Assembly: GCA_002328035.1 (NCBI GenBank)
Contig: DCVL01000049.1
Coordinates: 1-64,000 of the forward strand
Source: Geobacter sp. UBA2189
GTDB taxonomy: Bacteria; Desulfobacterota; Desulfuromonadia; Geobacterales; Pseudopelobacteraceae
Length of the DNA: 64,000 bases
Reading direction: 5' to 3'
In this document: piece after piece, positions 18,597-27,281 of the stretch
How the letters are laid out: the number at the start of each line of letters is the position of its first letter
Numbering within the stretch: the first letter of the stretch is position 1
Position numbers and translations under genes: made by a program
Notes under the pieces: generated by a model
Told to the model about the DNA's origin: nothing
What the model saw: the letters and a program-made list of their open reading frames with translations, nothing else
The model's database searches: none

Positions 18597-19883
18597 ATGG
18601 AATACACAAATTCGCATCTACTTTTTAAAAGAGCACAAAAGCTGATACCAGGTGGTGTTAACAGCCCTGTTCGAGCATTCCAGTCAGTTGGAGCTGAGCC
18701 GCTTTTTATCAAAAGAGCTGCTGGAAGCCATATATACGATGAAGATGGCAATAGTTATGTTGATTACGTTGGTTCCTGGGGGCCAATGATTCTGGGTCAC
18801 ACTCATCCCGATGTTGTGTCTGCTGTTAAACTTTCTCTTGAAAATGGCTCAAGCTTTGGAGCCCCAACTGAACTTGAGATTACACTTGCTCAAATGGTTG
18901 TTGATGCCGTGCCATCAATAGAGATGGTGCGGATGGTCAGCTCTGGCACTGAAGCCACTATGAGTGCTATTCGTCTGGCTCGCGGTTACACCGGACGAGA
19001 CAAGATCCTCAAGTTTTCAGGCTGCTATCACGGACATGCCGATTCTCTGCTTGTAAAGGCTGGATCCGGCGCTGCCACCTTCGGTGTTCCTGATTCTCCC
19101 GGCGTTCCTGCTGATTTTGCAAAACATACCCTTACTGCCGAGTTTAATTCCATTGATTCCGCTAAAAAGCTTGTACAGGAAAACAGAGGCAAGATTGCCT
19201 GCATTATTGTTGAGCCTGTTGCTGGAAATATGGGCACAGTTCCACCTAAACCCGGATTTTTGGAGGGTCTACGTGAACTTTCTTCCAACGAAGGTATTAT
19301 TCTTATCTTTGACGAGGTGATGTCAGGATTCAGAGTTGCATACGGCGGTGCGCAGTCAATTTACGGCGTGACTCCCGACATGACTACTCTCGGGAAAATC
19401 ATTGGCGGAGGACTTCCGGTTGGGGCTTTTGGTGGCCGCAGAGAGATCATGGACAAACTCTCCCCAACAGGCGGGATATACCAGGCCGGAACCCTCTCAG
19501 GTAATCCTCTTGCTATGACTGCCGGTATTGCCACTCTTAAATTATTGCAGTCACCTGGCTTTTATGAGCGGTTAGAAGAAAAAAGCCAGCGGCTGGCTGA
19601 AGGGTTCACCAAGGCAGCTAAAGATGCTGGCTATCCAGTTTATTCAACAAGGGTTGGAAGCATGTTCTGCACCTTCTTTACATCCAGAGAGGTTCTTGAC
19701 TGGCCTACTGCAACAACCTGCGATACCAAGGCATTTGCCCGCTTTTTTCTGGCAATGCTTGACAAAGGCATTTATCTGGCGCCATCGCAGTTTGAGACTG
19801 CCTTTGTTTCAGCAGCTCACAGTGAACAGGACATTGATTTTAGCATAGATGCTGCTCGTAGCTGCTTTAAACTTATCGCTTAG
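18597..19883 (+). CDS. hemL: Glutamate-1-semialdehyde 2,1-aminomutase
   Basis: PLP-dependent enzyme of the C5 pathway that converts glutamate-1-semialdehyde into 5-aminolevulinate for haem and corrinoid synthesis. The 428-residue protein begins with LFKRAQKLIPGGVNSPVRAF and has the PLP-binding block MVSSGTEATMSAIRLARG and the catalytic Lys in TLGKIIGGGLPVGAFGG. The frame extends to a TTG at 18546, but GGAGG at 18586-18590 sits 6 nt before the ATG at 18597. It is divergent from nuoA and followed by the atp genes in the same direction. High haem demand in a cytochrome-rich organism would fit, but that is inference. Confidence 0.97.
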   Translation: MEYTNSHLLFKRAQKLIPGGVNSPVRAFQSVGAEPLFIKRAAGSHIYDEDGNSYVDYVGSWGPMILGHTHPDVVSAVKLSLENGSSFGAPTELEITLAQMVVDAVPSIEMVRMVSSGTEATMSAIRLARGYTGRDKILKFSGCYHGHADSLLVKAGSGAATFGVPDSPGVPADFAKHTLTAEFNSIDSAKKLVQENRGKIACIIVEPVAGNMGTVPPKPGFLEGLRELSSNEGIILIFDEVMSGFRVAYGGAQSIYGVTPDMTTLGKIIGGGLPVGAFGGRREIMDKLSPTGGIYQAGTLSGNPLAMTAGIATLKLLQSPGFYERLEEKSQRLAEGFTKAAKDAGYPVYSTRVGSMFCTFFTSREVLDWPTATTCDTKAFARFFLAMLDKGIYLAPSQFETAFVSAAHSEQDIDFSIDAARSCFKLIA

Positions 19884-19940
19884 AGATAAAGGCGGTTGAC
19901 TTATATTGTTACTCCGTGATAAGAGGATCAAGTTTTTGTA

Positions 19941-19946
19941 TATAAT
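19941..19946 (+). promoter_or_regulatory. Candidate -10 element of an atp promoter
   Basis: A perfect TATAAT stands 21 bp upstream of the atpZ GTG. No good -35 hexamer is found 16-18 bp further upstream, so this is only suggestive; read-through from hemL is the alternative. Confidence 0.3.
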
Positions 19947-19967
19947 TTCAGATGGCTGGTGTGAGAA

Positions 19968-20201
19968 GTGAGCGAATCCCGTGAACTTTTCCGCAATCTG
20001 GCCATGGTTTCCAGCATGGGGATCTCTGTAGCACTGGCTATAGGGATCGGAGTCTGGCTGGGTCTGACAATTGATAACTGGCTTGGTTCCAAACCCTGGT
20101 TTTTCTGGATTTTCACCCTAATCGGTATTGCTGCAGGTTTTAAGAACGTTTATATCATTACCCGCCGTGAGATCGGCAAGCTGGATCATGATAAAAATTA
20201 A
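19968..20201 (+). CDS. atpZ: AtpZ/AtpI-family small membrane protein of the ATP synthase operon
   Basis: A 77-residue protein with two predicted transmembrane helices (about residues 15-33 and 43-63) separated by a short Gly- and Asp-containing turn (LGLTIDNWLG), typical of the ATPase gene 1 family. Members precede the F0 genes in many bacteria and have been linked to divalent cation transport and ATP synthase assembly. It starts at a GTG with a weak ribosome binding site and overlaps atpI by 14 bp. Confidence 0.8.
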   Translation: MSESRELFRNLAMVSSMGISVALAIGIGVWLGLTIDNWLGSKPWFFWIFTLIGIAAGFKNVYIITRREIGKLDHDKN

Positions 20202-20571
20202 CGAGGACAATCTCCTCAATTCGGTAATAATTGGCAGTGTCTTACTGGCTTCTATTTTGAGTATTATCGGTTATTTTCTGTTCTCAAGAGCATTCGGATT
20301 TGGTCTTGCAGCTGGGGCCGGCATCGCTATTCTCAACTTTGTCTGGCAGCGCAACATAATGCAGAGGGTTCTTTGCCTTCAGGTTGGCCGTCCAAAGATG
20401 TATGCTCTGTTGCGTTATCTTCTACGTCTGAGTATTACTGCCCTACTGCTTTACTATATATTAAAATCCGGTTTCTTTTCTGTAGCCGGTCTTCTGATAG
20501 GACTTTCTGTTATTGTTTTAGTGATTGTTATCTGTACAATTTATTTTGCGATTCAACATAAAGGAGATTGA
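20188..20571 (+). CDS. atpI: ATP synthase I-like protein
   Basis: A 127-residue protein with four hydrophobic segments and the basic loop VWQRNIMQRV between the first and second pair, the pattern of AtpI proteins that help assemble the c-ring. The start at 20188 lies inside the end of atpZ (ATGATAAAA), suggesting translational coupling; an in-frame upstream start at 20128 would overlap atpZ far more. It is 4 bp upstream of atpB. Confidence 0.75.
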   Translation: MIKINEDNLLNSVIIGSVLLASILSIIGYFLFSRAFGFGLAAGAGIAILNFVWQRNIMQRVLCLQVGRPKMYALLRYLLRLSITALLLYYILKSGFFSVAGLLIGLSVIVLVIVICTIYFAIQHKGD

Positions 20572-20575
20572 TTCC

Positions 20576-21268
20576 ATGGTTCACCCCTTACTATTTCTCC
20601 AGTTTATAAGCAGCAAGCTTCAGGTTTTGCTGCACATTGGTGACGCTGCCGCAAATGCCATTGTCTATACCTGGGTTGTAATCGCCCTTTTGCTGATACT
20701 CTCTAAACTTGCAACTGGCGGTATGAAGCTTGTTCCTGGTGGCTTTCAGAACTTTATGGAAGTGGTTATTGACGGAATTGAAAATATGATTGTCGAAACA
20801 ATGGGTGAACATGGAAGATCCTTTTTCCCGCTGATAGCAACTTTGGCAATTTTCATTCTCGTTTCAAACCTTATTGGTCTGATTCCCGGCTTCTATCCAC
20901 CTACTGCAAACATCAATACAACTGCAGCCTGTGCTGTAATTGTCTTTTTATCTACCCACGCTGTCGGCATCAAGCATCATGGCGCTGGTTACCTAAAACA
21001 CTTTCTCGGCCCTATCTGGTGGTTGGCTCCAGTAATGTTCTTTATCGAAATAATCGGCCACCTCTCAAGACCAGTTTCACTTACTCTTCGTCTTTTCGGA
21101 AACATGAACGGTCACGAACTAGTTCTGATGATCTTCTTCGGTCTGGCGCCGTTTCTTGTGCCACTTCCAATGATGCTCATGGGTGTTCTGGTTTCATTCA
21201 TACAGGCATTCGTATTCATGTTGCTGGCAATGATTTACATCCACGGTTCACTTGAAGAAGCTCACTAG
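20576..21268 (+). CDS. atpB: ATP synthase F0 subunit a
   Basis: Subunit a forms the two half-channels for the coupling ion next to the c-ring. The 230-residue protein has five to six helices and the conserved essential Arg in SLTLRLFGNMNGHELVL, and later PLPMMLMGVLVSFIQAFVF. AAAGGAG lies 7 nt before the ATG at 20576; the in-frame start at 20525 overlaps atpI and lacks a site. The F1 genes and subunit b are not in this window, so the operon is split. Confidence 0.96.
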   Translation: MVHPLLFLQFISSKLQVLLHIGDAAANAIVYTWVVIALLLILSKLATGGMKLVPGGFQNFMEVVIDGIENMIVETMGEHGRSFFPLIATLAIFILVSNLIGLIPGFYPPTANINTTAACAVIVFLSTHAVGIKHHGAGYLKHFLGPIWWLAPVMFFIEIIGHLSRPVSLTLRLFGNMNGHELVLMIFFGLAPFLVPLPMMLMGVLVSFIQAFVFMLLAMIYIHGSLEEAH

Positions 21269-21325
21269 TTCAACTATTTAACTCCTATACAGTCTAGGAG
21301 CATACATCACACGGAGGTGGTAAAA

Positions 21326-21601
21326 ATGGGGTTTTTTGAAATGTGTATTCTGGCAGCAGGCATTGGTATGGCAATCGGAACCATCGGCACTGGCTTGGGT
21401 CAAGGCTTCGCTGTAAGTCGTGCAGTTGAAGGTGTTTCACGCAATCCAGGCGCTTCAGGCAAGATTTTGACAACCATGATGATCGGTCTGGCCATGATTG
21501 AGTCACTTGCTATTTATGCCCTGGTTGTTTCTCTGATCATCCTTTATGCAAACCCCTACAAGGATATCGCTGTTAAGGCTCTTGAGACAGTTGCCAAGTA
21601 A
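21326..21601 (+). CDS. atpE: ATP synthase F0 subunit c
   Basis: A 91-residue two-helix proteolipid that builds the rotor ring. The ion-binding Glu is Glu59 (AMIESLAIYAL). Gln26 (GLGQG), Ser60 and Tyr64 stand at the positions that match Gln32, Glu65, Ser66 and Tyr70 of sodium-coupled c-subunits; the Thr at position 67 of those proteins is Leu here. GGAGG at 21313-21317 supports the ATG at 21326 over the in-frame GTG at 21317. It is followed directly by a strong terminator, so the operon ends with atpE. Confidence 0.95.
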   Translation: MGFFEMCILAAGIGMAIGTIGTGLGQGFAVSRAVEGVSRNPGASGKILTTMMIGLAMIESLAIYALVVSLIILYANPYKDIAVKALETVAK

Positions 21602-21627
21602 CAGAAATAATCTGTTACATTAAAGTA

Positions 21628-21657
21628 AAAATGCGACCAGGTAACTGGTCGCATTTT
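21628..21657. terminator. Bidirectional terminator between atpE and the FnIII lipoprotein gene
   Basis: A perfect 10-bp stem (atgcgaccag / ctggtcgcat) with a GTAA loop is extended by A-T pairs on both sides. It stands between the convergent atpE and lipoprotein genes and can serve both. Confidence 0.85.
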
Positions 21658-21681
21658 CTGTTTTCAGATTGAATGATAAAT

Positions 21682-22455
21682 TCAGTTCGGATCTTCGGCA
21701 ACAGTCGCCATAACAGATTCTGAGGATTCACTCTCAATGATTATTCCATCTTCACTCTTGACTATCATTCTAGCTAAATAACGATATTGAACCCCATGCT
21801 GTACTGACTGATCATCATATTTCCCGTTTACAGCTACCAGTGATGCGATCTGCTCTGGCTGCTCTTTATCAGCTGCACGATAAAGTGTGTATCCGATAAG
21901 GGTTGTGCCCTTGGGCACTTCACCAGTGACTTCAAGAATAATTACCCCACCAAAAAGAGGCGTTACCTTAAGTTTTGGTGGAAGTGGCGGAGAGATCCGG
22001 CTTGCAAGGCCGGTTGTAGCCACAGTTCCTGCAACTCCGTCCTTCTGGACAGCCTGAATCCTGTATTGATACCACTCACCGGAATGGACATCAGAGTCCT
22101 CCCAAATGACCCTGTTACCGACCTTTTTAGCTGGCTCAGGAAAAGCAAGCTCAATCTTCTGGAGTACCTGATAATTGTCCTGACAGCTCACACTATTCTT
22201 GTCCTTATATACACGTCTGGCGATCAGAACTGACTCAATACCTTCAATCTTCCTGGCGGATAGATCCTTATTTGGCAGTTCAAAAGAAAGACGGAGTGAA
22301 TTTCCGTTCTGCTCCAAAGCAACTTTTTGTGGAGCTTCTGCAATCAGCATATCCGGATAGATAAGCGCTCCCTTTTTGCCGCATCCTGTAGAAGAAAACA
22401 GGAATGCGGAGAGGATCAAATGGCTGCAGCTACGCAGAGAAAACGGTAGCAACAT
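21682..22455 (-). CDS. Lipoprotein with LptM-like N terminus and fibronectin III-like domains
   Basis: A 257-residue protein. A signal peptide ends in the lipobox SSTGC (Cys25), and the mature protein begins CGKKGALIYPD, close to the consensus of LptM/YifL lipoproteins that assist LptD maturation in enterobacteria. The rest (residues 40-250) looks like two fibronectin type III-like modules, with typical strand patterns WYQYRIQAVQKDG and YRYLARMIVKSEDG. It is 2 bp behind argH and surely cotranscribed. Whether it works like LptM is inference; the FnIII part suggests protein binding in the periplasm. Confidence 0.65.
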   Translation of the reverse strand: MLLPFSLRSCSHLILSAFLFSSTGCGKKGALIYPDMLIAEAPQKVALEQNGNSLRLSFELPNKDLSARKIEGIESVLIARRVYKDKNSVSCQDNYQVLQKIELAFPEPAKKVGNRVIWEDSDVHSGEWYQYRIQAVQKDGVAGTVATTGLASRISPPLPPKLKVTPLFGGVIILEVTGEVPKGTTLIGYTLYRAADKEQPEQIASLVAVNGKYDDQSVQHGVQYRYLARMIVKSEDGIIIESESSESVMATVAEDPN

Positions 22456-22457
22456 GG

Positions 22458-23834
22458 TTATTTACCTTCCCTGCAACGCCTAATCTCGTCCTCAACCCTT
22501 TCACGGGCAGTGCCACCAACAACATTACGTGCATTAACACTGGCTTCAACTGTAATCACTACAAAGATATCATCACTGAAGTGCGGAGAAAAAAGTTGCC
22601 ACTCTGCCAGGGAGAGTTCTGTAATATCCATCTCATTTTCAACACAATATGCAACAGCCTTTCCAACCGCTTCATGTGCATCACGGAATGGAAGCCCCTT
22701 TCGAACCAGATAATCAGCCACATCAGTGGCAGTAGAGAAACCCTGTCCTGCGGCACGACCCATAGAAGAAGCATTAACTCGCATCTCCCGTATCATGTCA
22801 GCGAATATCTTGAGCGACCCTTTAACCGTATCAATAGTGTCAAAGAGAGGCTCCTTGTCCTCCTGCATGTCTTTGTTATAAGCCAAGGGCAAGGCCTTCA
22901 TAACCGTTAGAAGAGCCATCAGATTGCCATATACACGTCCGGTTTTCCCCCGAACAAGCTCGGGGACATCAGGGTTCTTCTTCTGAGGCATAATAGAAGA
23001 TCCGGTACAGAAACCATCTGATAGCTCAATAAAGCGGAAAGCGCTTGTTGACCAGAGGATCAGCTCTTCAGATAACCGTGAGAGATGCATCATAAGTATT
23101 GAAGAGGCTGATGTAAACTCGATGGCAAAATCCCTGTCAGAGACAGAATCAAGTGAATTACGAGTTACCGAGGCAAAATCAAGCTGTTCTGCCACATACT
23201 CCCTGTCAATAGAAAAGGTTGTACCAGCAAGAGCCCCCGCGCCCAGCGGCATTACATTCACCCTCTTCAGGCAATCCTCCATCCGCCCCTTGTCACGCTT
23301 GAACATCTCTACATATGCCAGGAGATGATGCGAAAAGAGAATCGGTTGAGCCGACTGTAGATGTGTAAAACCAGGCATGATAACTTCTATGTTTTTCTCA
23401 GCCTGCTCCAGCATAGAATCAACCAGCATCTCCAGGTAAGCGGTGATCTCAACTATTTCATCACGAAGGTACAGACGTATATCAAGCGCCACCTGATCGT
23501 TGCGAGAACGACCTGTATGAAGACGCTTGCCTGCTTCCCCAATCTTTTGTGAAAGCCTTGCCTCAATATTCATATGGATATCTTCAAGCGAAACGGAAAA
23601 GTCAAATTGCCCTGCCTCAATCTGCTCAAGAATATTCTTTAATCCATGCACTATCTGATCTACATCATTCAAGGGTATAATCCCCTGTTTTCCAAGCATT
23701 CTGGCATGCGCAACAGAACCCCGTATATCCTGGTGGTAAAGTCGCTTGTCAAAATCAATAGAGGCCGTGAACTCTTCCACAAATTTGTCCGTAGGCTGGG
23801 TAAAACGCCCACCCCATAGTTTGTTCTGTGACAT
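22458..23834 (-). CDS. argH: Argininosuccinate lyase
   Basis: Last step of arginine synthesis: argininosuccinate to arginine and fumarate. The 458-residue protein starts with KLWGGRFTQPTDKFVEEFTA and carries the fumarase/aspartase-superfamily signature GSSIMPQKKNPD, whose Ser is the catalytic base, and TGRSRNDQVALD. It lies downstream of argG, separated by ~96 bp that include a strong hairpin, so it may be partly uncoupled from the other arg genes. Confidence 0.98.
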   Translation of the reverse strand: MSQNKLWGGRFTQPTDKFVEEFTASIDFDKRLYHQDIRGSVAHARMLGKQGIIPLNDVDQIVHGLKNILEQIEAGQFDFSVSLEDIHMNIEARLSQKIGEAGKRLHTGRSRNDQVALDIRLYLRDEIVEITAYLEMLVDSMLEQAEKNIEVIMPGFTHLQSAQPILFSHHLLAYVEMFKRDKGRMEDCLKRVNVMPLGAGALAGTTFSIDREYVAEQLDFASVTRNSLDSVSDRDFAIEFTSASSILMMHLSRLSEELILWSTSAFRFIELSDGFCTGSSIMPQKKNPDVPELVRGKTGRVYGNLMALLTVMKALPLAYNKDMQEDKEPLFDTIDTVKGSLKIFADMIREMRVNASSMGRAAGQGFSTATDVADYLVRKGLPFRDAHEAVGKAVAYCVENEMDITELSLAEWQLFSPHFSDDIFVVITVEASVNARNVVGGTARERVEDEIRRCREGK

Positions 23835-23875
23835 GTTAATTCCTTACATGTAAATTTTATTCTCATAATCCAAGA

Positions 23876-23907
23876 AAGGGGGCAGACCAATCTGGCGCTG
23901 CCCCCTT
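23876..23907 (-). terminator. Hairpin between argG and argH, terminator or attenuator
   Basis: A perfect 10-bp stem (aagggggcag / ctgccccctt) with a 12-nt loop lies 23 bp after the argG stop. On the minus strand it is followed by TTCTTGG, not a T run, so it may act as a partial terminator or stabilise the upstream mRNA. Confidence 0.6.
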
Positions 23908-23930
23908 GGTAACAGACTATATCTTATGAA

Positions 23931-25148
23931 TTACTTCTTACCCTGCATAATTGAGCGTATCCTCAATCTCAATGAGTTTATCTTGATAAAGCCTTCTGCA
24001 TCTGCCTGATTGAAGACCTTGTCCTTCTCGAATGTTGCAAAGTCTAAGTTAAAGAGCGAGTTGGTCTCAGACTTGCGGCCTACGGTACGGCAGTGGCCTT
24101 TGTAAAGCTTAACCCTGGCCGTACCGTTCACTGTCTTCTGCGATTCATCAATAAGTGTCTGAAGCATTTCCCGTTCAGGTGAGAACCAGTAACCGGCATA
24201 TATCTGACGGGCATATTCAGGAATAAGCGAGTCACGGATCCTCATAACTTCACGATCCATGGTGATCTGCTCAACTGCAGAGTGAGCTTCGCGCAGGATA
24301 GTACCACCAGGTGTCTCATAAACCCCACGGGACTTCATCCCAACGGAGCGATTTTCGAGTAGGTCAACACGGCCAACACCATGGATACCACCAATGGTGT
24401 TCAGATGAGCCAGCAACTGGGCAGGGGTCATCCTTACACCATCAACGGCAACCGCATTACCCTGTTCAAACTCTATCTCAATGTACTGAGGCTTGTTGGG
24501 AGCCTTCTCTGGCTTGCAGGTAAGAACATACATCTCTTCAGGTGCTTCAGCCCAGGTATCCTCAAGTATACCGCCTTCAAAAGATATATGGAGGAGATTC
24601 CGGTCAGATGACCATGGACGCTTCTTGATCGTTGGAAGCGGTATATCATTCTTCTTGGCATATCCTATCAAAGCCTTGCGGCTATTCAGCTTCCACTCAC
24701 GCCAGGGCGCAATAACAGTGATGGAAGGGTCAAAATGGTAATAGGCCAGTTCAAAACGAACCTGATCGTTCCCCTTACCTGTAGCTCCGTGAGAGACTGA
24801 ATCGCAACCCTCCAGTTTGGCTATCTCCATCTGTCTTTTTGCAATAAGTGGTCGCGCAATTGAAGTGCCAAGCAGGTAATGTCCCTCGTAAATGGCGTTT
24901 GCCCTGAACATCGGATAAACAAAATCACGGACAAACTCTTCTTTCAGGTCATCAATATAAACCTTGCTTGCTCCGGTTTTGAAAGCTTTTTCACGGATCG
25001 GATCCAGCTCGTCTCCCTGCCCCAGATCAGCTGAAAATGCCACTATTTCAGCATTATATTCATTTTTCAGCCACTTGAGAATTATGGAGGTATCAAGTCC
25101 GCCTGAATAGGCCAGTACAATCTTCTTTACATCCTGCTTCTTAATCAT
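23931..25148 (-). CDS. argG: Argininosuccinate synthase
   Basis: ATP-dependent joining of citrulline and aspartate. The 405-residue protein has the N-terminal PP-loop AYSGGLDTSIILKWL, the ATP/citrulline segment HGATGKGNDQVRFE and the C-terminal GHCRTVGRKS. Length is standard. It follows argF by 25 bp and is the fourth gene of the argB-argD-argF-argG series. Confidence 0.98.
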   Translation of the reverse strand: MIKKQDVKKIVLAYSGGLDTSIILKWLKNEYNAEIVAFSADLGQGDELDPIREKAFKTGASKVYIDDLKEEFVRDFVYPMFRANAIYEGHYLLGTSIARPLIAKRQMEIAKLEGCDSVSHGATGKGNDQVRFELAYYHFDPSITVIAPWREWKLNSRKALIGYAKKNDIPLPTIKKRPWSSDRNLLHISFEGGILEDTWAEAPEEMYVLTCKPEKAPNKPQYIEIEFEQGNAVAVDGVRMTPAQLLAHLNTIGGIHGVGRVDLLENRSVGMKSRGVYETPGGTILREAHSAVEQITMDREVMRIRDSLIPEYARQIYAGYWFSPEREMLQTLIDESQKTVNGTARVKLYKGHCRTVGRKSETNSLFNLDFATFEKDKVFNQADAEGFIKINSLRLRIRSIMQGKK

Positions 25149-25173
25149 TGTCTGTCTCCCTGGGTTATATTTA

Positions 25174-26085
25174 TTATTTCATCAACGTCGCCATAATTGC
25201 CTTCTGGATATGCAGCCGGTTTTCAGCCTCATCCCAGACAACGGAATATTTCCCCTCAATTACAGTATCGCTTATTTCCTCCCCGCGATGTGCCGGTAGG
25301 CAGTGTAGCACTATGCAGTCAGATTTTGCATTTGCAAGCAGATCATCATTTACACAGTAGCCCTGAAAGGCATGCTCACGCTGTTTTTGTTCAGACTCCT
25401 GCCCCATACTGGCCCATACGTCAGTATTGATAACATCTGCATCACGCACAGCTTCTTCAGGATCCTCTGTTATAGTAATGCTGGAAGTAGCTATTTTCTC
25501 TGCCCATTCCCATACATGGCGATCCGGTTCATAACCCTGAGGACATGCCAGCGCCAGCTCGAAGCCAAAGATGGCTGCAGCCTCTATCCATGTATTTGCC
25601 ATATTATTGCCGTCACCGACCCATGCAAACTTAAGCCCTTCATATCCTGACTTCCGTTCAATAACGGTCTGGAGATCAGCCATAATCTGACAGGGGTGAA
25701 AAAGATCTGTCAGTCCGTTTATTACCGGTACATCAGAATAACGTGCAAACTCTTCCACTATCTCCTGCCCGAAGGTACGTATCATCACACCATCACAGTA
25801 GCGCGCCATTACCCTAGCACTATCCTTTATTGGCTCTCCACGTCCCATCTGTGAATTGGCCGAAGAGATAAACAGCGCATGTCCGCCAAGCTGGAACATA
25901 CCTACTTCAAACGAGATCCGGGTGCGGGTTGAGGCCTTTTCAAAGATCATGGCAAGGGTCTTGCCATCAAGTAGAGGATGAGCCTCTCCTTTTTTTTGTT
26001 TTTGCTTGAGATCTGCAGCCAGTACCAACATCTCATCAAGTTCTTGTCTATTAAAATCATGCAATGCAAGAAAATGCCGTGTCAT
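25174..26085 (-). CDS. argF: Ornithine carbamoyltransferase
   Basis: Makes citrulline from ornithine and carbamoyl phosphate. The 303-residue protein shows the carbamoyl-phosphate motif STRTRISFEVGMFQLGG, the second site DLFHPCQIMADL and HCLPAHRGEEI, which holds the catalytic Cys of the ornithine enzyme. The start codon overlaps the argD stop (ATGA arrangement), pointing to translational coupling. Confidence 0.98.
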   Translation of the reverse strand: MTRHFLALHDFNRQELDEMLVLAADLKQKQKKGEAHPLLDGKTLAMIFEKASTRTRISFEVGMFQLGGHALFISSANSQMGRGEPIKDSARVMARYCDGVMIRTFGQEIVEEFARYSDVPVINGLTDLFHPCQIMADLQTVIERKSGYEGLKFAWVGDGNNMANTWIEAAAIFGFELALACPQGYEPDRHVWEWAEKIATSSITITEDPEEAVRDADVINTDVWASMGQESEQKQREHAFQGYCVNDDLLANAKSDCIVLHCLPAHRGEEISDTVIEGKYSVVWDEAENRLHIQKAIMATLMK

Positions 26086-27281
26086 GCATCTATCTCCTTG
26101 AATATCTTTTCCAGAATCTCAATCATCCGGTTTACCTCCTGCTTTGTCACTGTTAGCGGTGGTACAAAACGGAGTACAGAATCCTGGGTTACGTTAAGCA
26201 GAAGCCCAAGCATATGACCCTTCTTGACTATCTCTGCACCGGGGATAGTCAACGACATACCTATCATAAGACCTATGCCACGCACCTCTTTTACAAAGGA
26301 ATACCTCGTCCCCAGCTTCTCAAGCTCTCCATGCAGATATTCACCCATCTCCTCTGCGCGGTTAAGCAGGCCATCTTCCAGTATTGTTTTTACCGCAGCA
26401 ATAGCTGCTGCTGTGACCAGAGGGTTGCCACCGAATGTAGAGCCGTGGGTTCCGGGGGTAAATGATGCTGCAACCTCATCTCTTGCCAGCATGGTTCCGA
26501 TCGGGGCGCCACCCGCAAGCGCCTTTGCAAGGGTCATTATGTCAGGGGTAACTCCGAAATGTTCATGGGCAAAGAGCTTGCCTGTTCTTCCCATTCCGAC
26601 TTGAACCTCATCGAGAATAAAGAGTAGCTTGTGGCGATCGCACAGCTCCCTGACCCCCTGCATATAGGCCACGGAAGGGACATTAATGCCTCCTTCACCC
26701 TGAATAGGCTCCAGCATGATGGCACAGGTCTCAGGATTGATTGCAGCCTCAAGGGCTGAAAGGTCGTCAAACGGCACATGTGTAAAACCATGCAGCAGTG
26801 GGTCAAAAAAACGTTGAACCTTCTCCTGTCCTGTAGCCGCTACAGTCGCAAGTGTACGGCCGTGAAAGGACTCTGCAGCAGTTATAATCCCGTATCTTTC
26901 AAGGCTGTCAAACTTCTCGCGGCTATACTTTCGCGCCAGCTTTATAGCTGCCTCGTTGGCCTCAGCTCCACTGTTGCAGAAAAACGCCTTGTCCGCAAAG
27001 CTGTGATTGCAAAGTAGTTCGGCAAGCTCTATCTGCTGAGGGATCTGGTAGTAGTTTGAGCAGTGGATAAGGGTGGCTGCCTGATCCTGCAAAGCCTTTA
27101 CCACACGCGGGTGGCAGTGTCCCAGATTATTAACCGCCACACCTGCAAGAAAATCCAGATATTCCTTGCCATCAGCATCCCAGAGTCTGCATCCCTCTCC
27201 CTTTACAGGAACTATCGGGTAGCGTCCGTAGGTCTTCATTATATATTTGTCAGATTTTTCGATCCATTGTTCTGAATTCAT
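26082..27281 (-). CDS. argD: Acetylornithine aminotransferase
   Basis: PLP enzyme that makes N-acetylornithine from the semialdehyde; 399 residues, class III aminotransferase. Seen: CNSGAEANEAAIKLARKYS for PLP phosphate binding, LDEVQVGMGRTG and the Schiff-base Lys in TLAKALAGGAPIGTM. It overlaps both argB (upstream) and argF (downstream) by 4 bp, so argB-argD-argF form a tightly coupled unit. The enzyme may also act in lysine synthesis as in other bacteria (family knowledge). Confidence 0.96.
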   Translation of the reverse strand: MNSEQWIEKSDKYIMKTYGRYPIVPVKGEGCRLWDADGKEYLDFLAGVAVNNLGHCHPRVVKALQDQAATLIHCSNYYQIPQQIELAELLCNHSFADKAFFCNSGAEANEAAIKLARKYSREKFDSLERYGIITAAESFHGRTLATVAATGQEKVQRFFDPLLHGFTHVPFDDLSALEAAINPETCAIMLEPIQGEGGINVPSVAYMQGVRELCDRHKLLFILDEVQVGMGRTGKLFAHEHFGVTPDIMTLAKALAGGAPIGTMLARDEVAASFTPGTHGSTFGGNPLVTAAAIAAVKTILEDGLLNRAEEMGEYLHGELEKLGTRYSFVKEVRGIGLMIGMSLTIPGAEIVKKGHMLGLLLNVTQDSVLRFVPPLTVTKQEVNRMIEILEKIFKEIDA

